Shown here: one piece after another, positions 1 to 9,223 of the stretch
How positions within the stretch are numbered: position 1 is the first letter of the stretch
Layout of the letters: each line of letters begins with the position of its first letter
Assembly (NCBI GenBank): GCA_013349405.1
Contig: DUZS01000003.1
Span: 62,001 to 126,000 of the forward strand
Length of the DNA stretch: 64,000 bases
Source of the DNA: Desulfuromonadales bacterium
GTDB lineage: Bacteria; Desulfobacterota; Desulfuromonadia; Geobacterales; Pseudopelobacteraceae
Direction of reading: 5' to 3'
Program-made: the position numbers and the translations under genes
The notes under the pieces: generated by a model
Database searches by the model: none
What the model saw: only the letters and a program-made list of their open reading frames with translations
Told to the model about the DNA's origin: nothing

Positions 1-1
1 T

Positions 2-1030
2 GAATCGCTTACCCGCCGTGAAGAGGAAGCACGTGTGGTGACTAAAACTGTTGATGGAGCGGAAACGGCCGAACCGCAGGATGGAGGTATAAACCTTAAA
101 AACATTCCCCGCGCCGATCTAGAGGACATCAAGAAGCTGCTCCTTGCGACACTGGCTAAAAGTCAGGAGGGTGGCACCAAGAGTGTTCAATGGCCAACGA
201 TAACTGCTGAGAAGAGCGCACTGGACGGACAGTCCGGGGCAGATCTTCTGCCTGATGACTCTCCTCTGGCACGGGAGCTGGTATACAGTGGCATCTCTCC
301 CGAACTGATCAGAAAGATAATTGATACACTCAACACTCTGCCGTTACAAAGTGGCGACCAGACTGTCAAGGGGCGTCTTGTCGAAGCACTGGGGCGCCTC
401 ATTAAATTTGCCGGTACGCTCAAGTTGAAAAAAAATTCTCCCCGGATTATCGCACTGGTCGGGCCGACCGGAGTTGGCAAAACCACGACAACAGCGAAGC
501 TGGCAGCTATGTATGCCCTCAATCGCGGTAACAAAGTGGCCCTTATTACCATGGATATTTTCAGGGTAGGAGCGGTCGAACAGCTTAAAACCTACTCCCG
601 CATTATGGGTATCCCGCTTGAGGTCGCTTCTACTCCCAAAGAGCTCGAAAAAGCTGTTGAGAAACACTCTGCCTGTGATCTGATTCTTATCGATACCGCC
701 GGTCGCAGTCACAAAGATAAGGAAAAGCTCGATGAAATGAAGAACTTCCTTGAGGACAAAATTCCGGTGGAGGTTTATCTCTGCCTTTCAGCCACCACTA
801 AAGATCGTGAACTGGAGGAGATTTTATCCCGCTTCAGAATTTTTCAGGTAAGCAAAGTAGTGTTCACCAAAATTGATGAATGTGAAAGTTTTGGCAACAT
901 GGTGAACCTTTTAATGAAAGATAATTTGCAGATAGCTTATTTTACTACCGGCCAGCGTGTCCCTGAAGATATTGAAATAGCGACACCGGCGAAACTGGCA
1001 GATATGATTTTTTGTGAGGGGGCAGAATGA
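2..1030 (+). CDS. flhF: Flagellar GTPase FlhF (5' end outside window)
   Basis: This is an SRP54-type GTPase that places polar flagella and sets their number together with FlhG. The reading frame is open from base 2, so the gene starts before the window and the N-terminal B domain is missing. Visible motifs are the G1 loop VGPTGVGKTTT (around base 460), MDIFRVGAVEQL, the DTAGR motif (around 700) and TKIDE (around 870), in the order expected for the NG domain. The stop overlaps the start of flhG by 4 bases, which suggests translational coupling. Family identity is near certain; only the true start cannot be seen. Confidence 0.93.
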   Translation, partial: ESLTRREEEARVVTKTVDGAETAEPQDGGINLKNIPRADLEDIKKLLLATLAKSQEGGTKSVQWPTITAEKSALDGQSGADLLPDDSPLARELVYSGISPELIRKIIDTLNTLPLQSGDQTVKGRLVEALGRLIKFAGTLKLKKNSPRIIALVGPTGVGKTTTTAKLAAMYALNRGNKVALITMDIFRVGAVEQLKTYSRIMGIPLEVASTPKELEKAVEKHSACDLILIDTAGRSHKDKEKLDEMKNFLEDKIPVEVYLCLSATTKDRELEEILSRFRIFQVSKVVFTKIDECESFGNMVNLLMKDNLQIAYFTTGQRVPEDIEIATPAKLADMIFCEGAE

Positions 1031-1950
1031 GCAGCGTACCGGGAACAGGCGATCAGGCAGATACTCTTCGCCAGATGGCTCGCACGGCAAAAAACAACCA
1101 AAAGGCTGATTCAGCGGCGCCCGGCGTTCTGGCTGATCAACAGGGCATCCGGGTTATTTCCGTCACCAGTGGCAAAGGGGGGGTCGGCAAGAGTAATGTC
1201 GTTTCAAATCTTGCCATAGCCCTTTCAGCCCAGGGAAAAAAGGTGTTGCTGATTGATGCCGACCTGGGACTGGGGAATCTTGATGTTCTGTTAGGACTCT
1301 CGCCCGTTTACAACCTCAATCATGTTTTGAATGGCGATAAAAGTATTATTGACATTCTGATTGACGGCCCCGCCGGCATCAAAATCATCCCGGCAGGCAC
1401 CGGCGTTCAGGAGTTGACCAGCCTGGGACAGCATGAGAAGCTGAAGTTGCTCGATGAACTGGACATGCTTGAAGAACAGTTCGACATCCTGATAGTCGAT
1501 ACAGAAGCGGGCATTTCGGAAAATGTTACCTATTTTACCGTTGCCGCGCAGGAAATTTTTGTCGTGGTAACGCCCGAGCCGACCTCAATCACCGATGCCT
1601 ATGCGTTAATCAAGCTTCTGGCAACACGCTACTCGGAACATCATTTCAAGGTACTGGTCAATATGGCCAAGGACAGCGAGGATGCGCTGGAGGTTTTCCG
1701 GAAACTGGCTAATGTTGCCGGTCGTTTTCTTGACATCTCGCTTGATTATCTGGGCTGCGTGGTCAAGGACGAAAAAGTGGTTGAAGCGGTTAAGCGTCAA
1801 AAAGCCGTCACGGAACTTTTCCCTGATTCAGAAGCGGCCCAATGCTTTAACACAATTGCCAAAAGGGTTATTGAAAACAAACGTCAGACCAGGATTAAGG
1901 GGAACATTCAGTTCTTTTTCCGCCGAATGCTTGATGCGGGGGGCAGCTAA
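1027..1950 (+). CDS. flhG: MinD-like ATPase FlhG/FleN
   Basis: A ParA/MinD-family ATPase that limits flagellar number and works against FlhF at the pole. It has the deviant Walker A motif SGKGGVGKSN at about residues 46-56, then IDADLGLGNLDVLLGL (a FlhG signature) and IVDTEAG. Length is 307 aa, typical for the family. The N-terminal residues before the P-loop (DTLRQMA...) match the FlhF-stimulating DQAxxLR-type segment seen in FlhG proteins. It lies between flhF and fliA, the usual order. Confidence 0.93.
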   Translation: MSSVPGTGDQADTLRQMARTAKNNQKADSAAPGVLADQQGIRVISVTSGKGGVGKSNVVSNLAIALSAQGKKVLLIDADLGLGNLDVLLGLSPVYNLNHVLNGDKSIIDILIDGPAGIKIIPAGTGVQELTSLGQHEKLKLLDELDMLEEQFDILIVDTEAGISENVTYFTVAAQEIFVVVTPEPTSITDAYALIKLLATRYSEHHFKVLVNMAKDSEDALEVFRKLANVAGRFLDISLDYLGCVVKDEKVVEAVKRQKAVTELFPDSEAAQCFNTIAKRVIENKRQTRIKGNIQFFFRRMLDAGGS

Positions 1951-1954
1951 AGGG

Positions 1955-2701
1955 ATGACCGGCGGGTGCGACATCGATTCAGGGGTAAGCCAGGCTTCCG
2001 ATCGTGAACAGCTGATACTTGAGCATATACCGCTCGTTCGCTACCTGGTTAGCAGAATGGCCTCCAAACTCCCGCCTCACCTTGACTTACAGGATTTGAT
2101 GAGTGCCGCGATGATTGGCTTGATAAATGCAGCCGACCGTTTTGACTCTGAGAGGGGCGTGCTCTTTAAAACGTTTGCAGAACAGCATGTTCGTGGGACG
2201 ATTCTGGACGAACTCCGCTCATACGATGTGCTCAGCAGGTCAATGCGGGACAAATACAAGCGGCTGGAGCGTGAACTGCGGCAGCTTGAACACCTGCTGG
2301 GCCGTAATCCAACAAGTGAAGAGGTCGCCGATGCCCTGCAGATGAACCTTGAGGACTATTTCGGACTGCTTGACGACGTTCATGCGTTTACCTTTATCAG
2401 TCTGGACGATAGTTGGGAAGGGGATGACGGCAGTCCACTCTGTCTTGCTGACGTGCTCTGTGAAGCTGAAGCAAAAAACCCGCAGCAGCTGGTCATAAGC
2501 AAACAGCTGGCCGAGGCCCTTGGACAGGCCATTGACACACTGCCCGTAAAAGAACGCCAGGCGATAACGCTCTATTATAATGAAGATTTAAATCTCAAAG
2601 AGATTGGTGAATTGCTTGGCCTGACCGAATCACGCATTTCACAGATTATCAGTCAGGCGATGGTCAGACTCCGATCTCGGCTCAGGCTGTACAAAACGTA
2701 A
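1955..2701 (+). CDS. fliA: Flagellar sigma factor FliA (sigma-28)
   Basis: Alternative sigma factor for late flagellar genes, 248 aa. Sigma region 2 (LVRYLVSRMASKLP...DLMSAAMIGLINAADRFD), region 3 (LGRNPTSEEVADAL) and region 4 (LPVKERQAITLYYNEDLNLKEIGELLGLTESRISQI) are all visible. A longer open frame runs back into flhG, but the ATG at 1955 lies 4 bases after the flhG stop, starts just before the conserved region and is preceded by a G-rich stretch, so it is the better start. No flgM anti-sigma gene is seen in this operon. Confidence 0.92.
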   Translation: MTGGCDIDSGVSQASDREQLILEHIPLVRYLVSRMASKLPPHLDLQDLMSAAMIGLINAADRFDSERGVLFKTFAEQHVRGTILDELRSYDVLSRSMRDKYKRLERELRQLEHLLGRNPTSEEVADALQMNLEDYFGLLDDVHAFTFISLDDSWEGDDGSPLCLADVLCEAEAKNPQQLVISKQLAEALGQAIDTLPVKERQAITLYYNEDLNLKEIGELLGLTESRISQIISQAMVRLRSRLRLYKT

Positions 2702-2716
2702 CAGGAGGTAACAGGT

Positions 2717-3472
2717 ATGAATAGCGGTATATACCCTGCCGTGTCAGGAAGTCTGGCCGCCATGCGCAAGCTCGATGTTATCAGCAACAATCTGGCGAAT
2801 ATGAATACTCCCGGATTTAAAAGAGACAAAATGACCTTCGAAGGAGTTCTGGCCGGCACCGTTAACCCACCGGCTGTTCCTCAGGGCATGACGGCAGACC
2901 CTATCCTGCAGAAGGAAAATGTCTATATTGACCATACCAGCGGGCCGACCAGCCAGAGCGGCAATCCACTTGATATGGCGCTTGACGGTGACGGTTTCTT
3001 TGCTGTTACGATTCCGGAAGGTACCGCTTATACCCGGCAGGGCAATTTTCGCACCTCTGCCGACGGCACTCTTGTTACGATGGAAGGGTATCCGGTCCAG
3101 GGAGTTGAGCGGGACAAACAGGGCAAGGCAGTGCCCATAAAAATCAAGGGAAACCGCGTTGAAGTTGACAGCAAAGGAAATGTGAGGGTTGACGATGCTC
3201 CGGCCGGCACAATTTCTATTGTAGACTTTAAAAAACCGTATGCACTTATAAAAAGTGGCACAGCCCTGTTCATTCCCTCCGATCCGCTTGCAAAGCCGCA
3301 ACCGGGAAAGGCACAGGTTCAGCAGGGATTTACCGAAGGGTCGAACGTTGACAGCATTTCGGAAATGGTGCAGATGATCGAGACAAACCGCTACTTTGAA
3401 GCGTGTTCAAAAGTAATAAAAGGGTTCGATGATATTGCCGCAAAGTCGGTTAATGAACTGGGCAAGGTCTAG
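2717..3472 (+). CDS. flgF: Flagellar proximal rod protein FlgF
   Basis: A rod protein of the flagellar basal body, exported by the flagellar type III apparatus. It has the N-terminal rod/hook signature SGSLAAMRKLDVISNNLANMNTPGFK and a C-terminal helix ending in ETNRYFEACSKVIKGFD. At 251 aa it is shorter than FlgG, and it precedes flgG as usual. A strong Shine-Dalgarno AGGAGG lies at about 2702. FlgF and FlgG are paralogues; gene order and length are the basis for the split. Confidence 0.9.
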   Translation: MNSGIYPAVSGSLAAMRKLDVISNNLANMNTPGFKRDKMTFEGVLAGTVNPPAVPQGMTADPILQKENVYIDHTSGPTSQSGNPLDMALDGDGFFAVTIPEGTAYTRQGNFRTSADGTLVTMEGYPVQGVERDKQGKAVPIKIKGNRVEVDSKGNVRVDDAPAGTISIVDFKKPYALIKSGTALFIPSDPLAKPQPGKAQVQQGFTEGSNVDSISEMVQMIETNRYFEACSKVIKGFDDIAAKSVNELGKV

Positions 3473-3504
3473 ATATTCATAAAAAGTCATAAAGGAGTTC
3501 AACC

Positions 3505-4293
3505 ATGATTCGTTCACTTTATACGGCTGCATCCGGAATGCAGGGTCAACAGAGGAGCATTGACGTTGTTGCCAACAACCTGGCGAACGTAAATACAACC
3601 GGGTTCAAGCGGAGTCGGGCTGATTTTCAGGATCTGATTTACCAGAATTTAAAAACAACCGGTTCTCCGTCCACGAGTACGACTCAGGTACCGACGGGAA
3701 TCCAGATAGGCCTGGGAAGCCGTCTGGCTGCCGTTACAAAAATATTCACGGCGGGAGACTTCACCCAGACCGGTAATGATCTGGACCTGGCAATCGAAGG
3801 AGGCGGTTTTTTCCAGGTCACCCTGCCTGACGGCACCGTCGGCTATACCAAGTCCGGCTCTTTCAAGCACGATAGTATCGGACAGATTGTCACTCCGGAT
3901 GGCAATCCGCTCTCCCCTTCGATTACCATACCAAGCAATGCCACGAAAATTAACATCGGCAACGACGGCACGGTTTCTGTACAGATCCCGGGCCAGAGTA
4001 CCACGAGTACCATAGGAAATATCCAGTTGGCGTACTTTCCTAATGCGGCGGGCCTCGCCAGTCAGGGTAAAAACATCTATCTGCCGTCAGATGCCTCCGG
4101 AGCCGCAACAACCGGGACACCGGGGCAGGATGGCCTTGGCACGGTCGCCCAGGGTTTTCTTGAGATGAGTAACGTTAATGTTGCCGAAGAGATGGTAAAT
4201 ATGATTGTCGGCCAGCGTGCCTACGAGATCAACTCAAAGGCGGTCACCACTTCGGATGAGATGCTGCAAACAGCCAATAACCTGAAACGCTAG
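3505..4293 (+). CDS. flgG: Flagellar distal rod protein FlgG
   Basis: Distal rod subunit, 262 aa. The N-terminus [20 protein letters not shown] and the [22 protein letters not shown] motif are diagnostic for FlgG. The C-terminal [24 protein letters not shown] helix is the axial-protein zipper. AAAGGAG lies 6 bases before the ATG. It follows flgF and precedes flgA, the common Geobacter-type order. Confidence 0.95.
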   Translation: MIRSLYTAASGMQGQQRSIDVVANNLANVNTTGFKRSRADFQDLIYQNLKTTGSPSTSTTQVPTGIQIGLGSRLAAVTKIFTAGDFTQTGNDLDLAIEGGGFFQVTLPDGTVGYTKSGSFKHDSIGQIVTPDGNPLSPSITIPSNATKINIGNDGTVSVQIPGQSTTSTIGNIQLAYFPNAAGLASQGKNIYLPSDASGAATTGTPGQDGLGTVAQGFLEMSNVNVAEEMVNMIVGQRAYEINSKAVTTSDEMLQTANNLKR

Positions 4294-4311
4294 GACTGGA
4301 CCTGATTCCTC

Positions 4312-5025
4312 ATGAAATGCTTACGGCTCCCTGTTTTTGCACTGTTTTTGATAGTGACAGCCTTCTGCCCACGGTCGGTTCCGGCTGCTGATGAGCGGGA
4401 GCAGGAGATTCAACACGCGGTCACCTCATTCGTTACTACCCGCACTGCAGCGATGGGGTGGGACGTGCATCTCCGCCGGATAACCATCCCTGACTCTTTG
4501 AAGCTTCCGGACGGGGCCATTGATTATGAAGTTGTTGCTCCGCAAAAGTGGGAAGGGTGGGGAAACATCACTGTTACCGTTCTGGCCCGCCAGAAAGAAC
4601 GATTGCTGCGTAATATTCCGGTGCGGATCGATGTGGAGGCTCTGGCCGATACGGTTGTCGCTGTTCGTCAGATAGAACATGGCACCACCATATCGGTTGA
4701 TGACCTGACCCTTCAGAGACGCGAACTCGCACAAAATTCACATCTTGGCGTGCGATCGATTGATGAAGCGGCCGGCAAAAAAGCTCGTACCACCATTCGG
4801 GCGAATCAACCGGTGCGCACAGACCAGATTGAACGGGTTCCGCTGATTAAGAGCGGCCAGATGGTGACGATAATTGCTGAAAACGGGGTATTTAAAATAT
4901 CGGTAACCGGAAAGGCCCACAGTTCCGGAGCTGAGGGAGATATAATTCGAGTTCAGAACCTGACTTCTCTTAAAGAAATTCCGGCCAAAGTCGTTGATGG
5001 ATCTACTGTCCAGGTAGCTTTTTGA
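4312..5025 (+). CDS. flgA: P-ring assembly chaperone FlgA
   Basis: Periplasmic chaperone needed for FlgI P-ring assembly, 237 aa. A signal peptide is visible (MKCLRLPVFALFLIVTAFC, cleavage near AA-DEREQ). The C-terminal SAF/FlgA region is seen from TVVAVRQIEHGTTISVDDL through VPLIKSGQMVTIIAENG to the final QVAF. It sits between flgG and flgH as expected. Confidence 0.9.
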   Translation: MKCLRLPVFALFLIVTAFCPRSVPAADEREQEIQHAVTSFVTTRTAAMGWDVHLRRITIPDSLKLPDGAIDYEVVAPQKWEGWGNITVTVLARQKERLLRNIPVRIDVEALADTVVAVRQIEHGTTISVDDLTLQRRELAQNSHLGVRSIDEAAGKKARTTIRANQPVRTDQIERVPLIKSGQMVTIIAENGVFKISVTGKAHSSGAEGDIIRVQNLTSLKEIPAKVVDGSTVQVAF

Positions 5026-5050
5026 ACAGAGCCGGAGCGAAGGAAACCCT

Positions 5051-5722
5051 ATGAAACGCATATTTCTCTTGTTTGTACTGTTTTTGACCGGATGTGCTGT
5101 TGAAAAAACCGAAATAAAAACTGCCGGTTTTGAAGATGTGACGCAACGTGCCGGGGCGGATTATTCGAATGGCTCTATCTGGCAGGCAACCTCGACCAGC
5201 CTGACGGAAGATATGAAGGCACGGCGCAGAGGGGACACCCTCACCATCGTGATTTCCGAGACCGCCAGCGCCTCCAAGGAAGCAAAGACCGGAACATCGC
5301 GTGACAGCTCAGTGAAGGCAGGAATCACAAATATGCTCGGGCTGGAAACATCAAAGTTTGCAAAAACGAATTTTGCGGATCTGGCGGCTCTGATCAATGC
5401 TACGTCTAACAGCGCATTCAAAGGATCCGGTAATACTTCACGTCAGGAAAATTTGAAGGCGACTATAACTGCGCGGGTGATGGATGTGCAGGCGAATGGA
5501 AACCTGATGATCGAGGGGCGCCGCAACATTAAGGTTAACGATGAAGATCAGATCATCGTGTTGGAAGGGGTCGTACGTTCACGCGATATTGCACCGGATA
5601 ATACGATAAATTCAATCTATATTGCCGATGCACGCATCAGTTATTCAGGGAGGGGCATCATCTCTGATCAGCAGAGCCCGGGCTGGCTGATGGGTATCTT
5701 TACAAAAATCTGGCCATTCTGA
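5051..5722 (+). CDS. flgH: Flagellar L-ring lipoprotein FlgH
   Basis: Outer-membrane L-ring subunit, 223 aa. It has a lipoprotein signal with lipobox LTGC near residue 15. Family motifs include SIWQA, the RRGDTLTIVISE strand and the C-terminal NTINSIYIADARISYSGRG segment that closes most FlgH proteins. It is followed directly by flgI. Confidence 0.94.
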   Translation: MKRIFLLFVLFLTGCAVEKTEIKTAGFEDVTQRAGADYSNGSIWQATSTSLTEDMKARRRGDTLTIVISETASASKEAKTGTSRDSSVKAGITNMLGLETSKFAKTNFADLAALINATSNSAFKGSGNTSRQENLKATITARVMDVQANGNLMIEGRRNIKVNDEDQIIVLEGVVRSRDIAPDNTINSIYIADARISYSGRGIISDQQSPGWLMGIFTKIWPF

Positions 5723-5761
5723 AATACCTGCCAAAATTTACGCGGCAGGTAAAGGAAAACT

Positions 5762-6865
5762 ATGAAGAGTGCAGTTTCTGCCATATTGATGGTGACGGTA
5801 TTATTGTTTACCACAAACTCTCACGCCATACGCATCAAGGATCTGGCGTCGTTTGAGGGCATTCGTGACAACCAGTTGATGGGATACGGGCTGGTTGTCG
5901 GCCTGAACAGTTCCGGGGATAGCGACCAGACCAAATTTCAGATCCAGTCAGTGATGAATATGCTCGAAAGGATGGGGATAACCACATCCATTAAAGACAA
6001 CATCAAGACAAAAAACGTTGCTGCCGTCATGGTGACGGCAACTCTTCCCCCCTTTGCGAAACAGGGAAATCGTTTGGATGTCCTTGTCTCTTCTCTCGGT
6101 GATGCCAAAAGTATTGCCGGCGGCACGTTGATCATGGCCCCGTTGAAAGGTGCTGATAATCAGGTATATGCCGTTGCACAGGGCTCAATTCTGACCAACT
6201 CGTTTGCTTTTGGCGGTCAGGGGGCAACCGCTCAGAAAAACCATCCAACAGCCGGGCGCATACCGAACGGAGCTCTGGTAGAACGGGAACTTCCGAACTC
6301 TTTGATAGGAAAGTCGATCATAAACCTGAATCTGCATGAAGCAGACTTTACGACAGCCTCACGTATCGTAGCAGTTGTTAATGATAAATTCCAGGGCCCG
6401 GTTGCCGCCAGTAAAGACCCCGGCTCAGTGACGTTGACCATTCCGGAAGCGTATGCGAACCGTGCCGTTGAGTTTGTGGCAGCGCTGGAAAGGCTTGAGA
6501 TTAAGCCGGATGTCCAGGCCAAAGTAGTGCTGAACGAGCGTACCGGAACGGTGGTTATGGGTGAAAGCGTCCGCATATCAACGGTCGCAGTCACTCACGG
6601 CAGTCTGTCGCTGGTTATTAAAGAGACACCGCAGGTATCACAGCCAAATCCGCTCAGCAAGGGGGGCGAAACCAAGGTTGTTCCGGAGACTGAGATGAAG
6701 GTAACGGAGGAGAGCCGACAATTGATGGTGATGCCGGAAGGCGCAAGTATCGGTGATGTTGTTCGGGCGCTCAATCTGCTGGGGGTAACTCCGCGTGATA
6801 TGATCAGTATCATTCAGGCAGTCAAGTCCGCAGGGGCACTGCAGGCGGAGCTTTCAATAATTTAG
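5762..6865 (+). CDS. flgI: Flagellar P-ring protein FlgI
   Basis: Periplasmic P-ring subunit, 367 aa. A signal peptide (residues 1-22, ending SHA) is followed by the hallmark RIKDLASFEGIRDNQLMGYGLVVGLNSSGD and later GTVVMGESVRISTVAVTHG. The C-terminal SIIQAVKSAGALQAEL motif is also typical. An AGGTAAAGG-type ribosome site precedes the start. Confidence 0.95.
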   Translation: MKSAVSAILMVTVLLFTTNSHAIRIKDLASFEGIRDNQLMGYGLVVGLNSSGDSDQTKFQIQSVMNMLERMGITTSIKDNIKTKNVAAVMVTATLPPFAKQGNRLDVLVSSLGDAKSIAGGTLIMAPLKGADNQVYAVAQGSILTNSFAFGGQGATAQKNHPTAGRIPNGALVERELPNSLIGKSIINLNLHEADFTTASRIVAVVNDKFQGPVAASKDPGSVTLTIPEAYANRAVEFVAALERLEIKPDVQAKVVLNERTGTVVMGESVRISTVAVTHGSLSLVIKETPQVSQPNPLSKGGETKVVPETEMKVTEESRQLMVMPEGASIGDVVRALNLLGVTPRDMISIIQAVKSAGALQAELSII

Positions 6866-6903
6866 CGCTTAACAAAAGTGCGGATCGTGACGATAAGAAC
6901 TTA

Positions 6904-7281
6904 ATGGATATGAAAATTACCTCCATACCTCCTGATGTGTCGGGAGTCTCTGCGGATAAGGCGCGCCTGCTGCAGCGCACAGCGGCGGACAGAAGTTCCG
7001 GGGTTACCGAAAAGCAGCGGCAGCAGGCAAAAAAAGTATCTCAGGATTTTGAAGGACTGTTCGTTGGCATGATGATGAAGTCGATGCGCGCCACCGTCGG
7101 GAAAGACACACTGACCGGCGGAGGCCACGGTGAAGATGTCTACCGTTCGATGCTCGATCAGCAATACGCCGATGCTTCGGTAAAACGGGGCGGCGGGTTG
7201 GGGCTCGCAAAACTGATTGAAAAAGATATAATCCGTCAGGAAAGCAGAAAAACCGTTCGGACTGTTGATACGAAGGAATAG
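6904..7281 (+). CDS. flgJ: Rod-binding protein FlgJ, short form
   Basis: Rod cap/scaffold protein of only 125 aa. It contains the rod-binding domain (KKVSQDFEGLFVGMMMKSMRATV ... GHGEDVYRSMLDQQYA) and stops there. It lacks the C-terminal peptidoglycan-hydrolase domain found in enterobacterial FlgJ, so another enzyme would have to open the wall, as is known for other delta-proteobacteria. No convincing Shine-Dalgarno precedes the ATG. Confidence 0.88.
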   Translation: MDMKITSIPPDVSGVSADKARLLQRTAADRSSGVTEKQRQQAKKVSQDFEGLFVGMMMKSMRATVGKDTLTGGGHGEDVYRSMLDQQYADASVKRGGGLGLAKLIEKDIIRQESRKTVRTVDTKE

Positions 7282-7312
7282 CTTTTAGTCTTTACCTCCT
7301 TGTTAGATTGGA

Positions 7313-7804
7313 ATGAATATGAAAGAGTTAGACGATGCCCTCGCTCGCCAACTGGAATTGCAGGAAGAGCTTCACGCTCTGCTGAAGCGGGAGACGCAGG
7401 AGCTCTCCGAAGTTCATGTGGACGCGATGGCGGAAATAAATGCTCTGAAAAATGACCTTTCCTTACGTATCGCCGAGCATGGCCCGATTCTTAAGCAGGC
7501 TATCCAGGAGATTGCCGCTCGTGAAGGACTTACGCCAGACGCCACGTTGGGTGATTTGAATATTAAACTGAGTAAAAAGGGCAACCGTGACATCACTCGC
7601 CTCTATGCCGAGTTGAACGTCACCGCCGATCAGATCAAGGAACTCCTCGCCCTCAATTATGAGATCGCGGAGCGCTTTGCGGCATCGATAGGCCATTCTC
7701 TTGAGTTGATAGCCCGCATCATCAATCAAAACAGTACCTATGGCGCTTCTGGCACCTATCAGCAACGACCGTCCAGCGCGGTCTTGATTAACAGGGAGGC
7801 CTGA
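7313..7804 (+). CDS. flgN: Flagellar export chaperone FlgN
   Basis: 163-aa alpha-helical protein predicted to chaperone the hook-filament junction proteins FlgK and FlgL, which are the next two genes. It shows the FlgN-type helical N-terminus (LDDALARQLELQEELHALLKRE) and a C-terminal YG..G tail. Sequence recognition is moderate; placement between flgJ and flgK is strong support. An alternative start lies at 7319. It ends one base before flgK. Confidence 0.78.
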   Translation: MNMKELDDALARQLELQEELHALLKRETQELSEVHVDAMAEINALKNDLSLRIAEHGPILKQAIQEIAAREGLTPDATLGDLNIKLSKKGNRDITRLYAELNVTADQIKELLALNYEIAERFAASIGHSLELIARIINQNSTYGASGTYQQRPSSAVLINREA

Positions 7805-7805
7805 G

Positions 7806-9197
7806 ATGGGAATAAATGCTACTATGGAGATCGGTAAAAACGGTCTCAATGTGTTTCGCAGCGCGACTGCAGTGGTTTCACAAAATATCGCCAATGTCAG
7901 TACTCCCGGCTACTCGAGGCAGAAAGCCATTATTGAAACGTCGCCAGTGTCTATGTTAGCCGGCTTTACACTGGGCACCGGAGCTATGATTACCAGTGTT
8001 GATCGCTTCTACGATGGGTTGTTGCAGCAGCAAATGGCCAGCTCAGAAACGACTCTGGGCTATGATTCGACCAAATCCACCGTACTGCAACAGATAGAAC
8101 CGGCATTCAACGAGATCAGTACTGCGGGGACCGGGGCAGCAATATCCAATTTTTTCGTGGCCTGGCAGGATTTGACGAACAATCCTGGCGGAACCGCAGA
8201 GCGGCAGTCCGTATTAAGTAATGCGCAGATATTGGCCGATGAATTTCATTCGACCAGCAAGACATTGAGCGACACCGTCTCTTTACAGAATTCCTCGCTG
8301 GTACCCGTGATTGACAGTATTAATGCGACGATCAAGGATATTGCCAAATTGAACGCCCAGGTCAGCTCGACTGATCTGGTCGCCGGCAATGCCAATGAGG
8401 TTAAAGATAAGCGCGATCTGTTAGTGCGGCAGCTTGCCAAACAGATCGGGATAACCTCGACAGAAAACAGTGACGGCACGACCGATATAAAATTAGCTGA
8501 CGGCGGCGGTGCCCTCGTTACAGGAGGAGCGTTTGGCACGCTCTCTCTCAACAAGACCAATCCAAACAGCTTCGTGGTACAATTGACCCCCGCCGGTGGT
8601 GCTCCGCCACCGGTAACCGTAACACCAACGACCGGAAGTCTTGGGGCAACTCTTGCGTTGAGAGACAGTATCCTCCCCGGGTACCAGGCACAGTTAGATT
8701 CTCTGGCAACAACGTTGGCTGCCGAAGTTAACAAACAGCACATGGCTGGATTTGACTTGAATGGCAATCTGGGAATAGCCCTGTTTGACCCGGCAGCCAC
8801 GACTGCTGCCACCTTTGGCATTAACCCGGCGATGAACAGCACTACCCTGATAGCGGCGTCATCAAATACCAGTGCAGCAGGAGACAATATTAATGCCGTA
8901 ACGATTGCCGGTCTCCAGAGCCAGAGACTCATGTCAGGAAATACCCTTACGTTCAACGGTTTCTGGAATGGACTGGTTAGCCAGGTTGGGCTGAATGTGT
9001 CTTCGAGCAAAACAAATGTTACCCAGGACGAGGCATTCAGCAATCAGTTGCACATCTTGAGGGATACCAATTCCGGAGTGTCGCTCGACCAGGAATTATC
9101 TGATCTGATGATGTATCAGCGTTCCTATCAGGCGTGCGCTCAGGTTATTACAACCGCGACATCAATGATGGACACGGTACTTGGCATAATCCGCTAG
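7806..9197 (+). CDS. flgK: Hook-filament junction protein FlgK (HAP1)
   Basis: 463-aa hook-associated protein 1. The N-terminal axial motif (SATAVVSQNIANVSTPGYSRQ) and the C-terminal SLDQELSDLMMYQRSYQACAQVITTATSMMDTVLGII helix are diagnostic. The middle domain includes the TDLVAGNANEVKDKRDLLVRQLA segment typical of FlgK. It overlaps no neighbour and is followed by flgL. Confidence 0.94.
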   Translation: MGINATMEIGKNGLNVFRSATAVVSQNIANVSTPGYSRQKAIIETSPVSMLAGFTLGTGAMITSVDRFYDGLLQQQMASSETTLGYDSTKSTVLQQIEPAFNEISTAGTGAAISNFFVAWQDLTNNPGGTAERQSVLSNAQILADEFHSTSKTLSDTVSLQNSSLVPVIDSINATIKDIAKLNAQVSSTDLVAGNANEVKDKRDLLVRQLAKQIGITSTENSDGTTDIKLADGGGALVTGGAFGTLSLNKTNPNSFVVQLTPAGGAPPPVTVTPTTGSLGATLALRDSILPGYQAQLDSLATTLAAEVNKQHMAGFDLNGNLGIALFDPAATTAATFGINPAMNSTTLIAASSNTSAAGDNINAVTIAGLQSQRLMSGNTLTFNGFWNGLVSQVGLNVSSSKTNVTQDEAFSNQLHILRDTNSGVSLDQELSDLMMYQRSYQACAQVITTATSMMDTVLGIIR

Positions 9198-9223
9198 TTA
9201 TTGAGACGTCAGGAGGAGCAACT

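Noticed and set aside
1682-1954. N-terminal extension of fliA into flhG
   Set aside because: The extra residues are an out-of-frame reading of flhG; conserved FliA sequence begins after 1955.
8246-9043. 265-codon open frame on the - strand opposite flgK
   Set aside because: The + strand is clearly flgK; the antisense peptide is low complexity and Ser/Ala/Val-rich.
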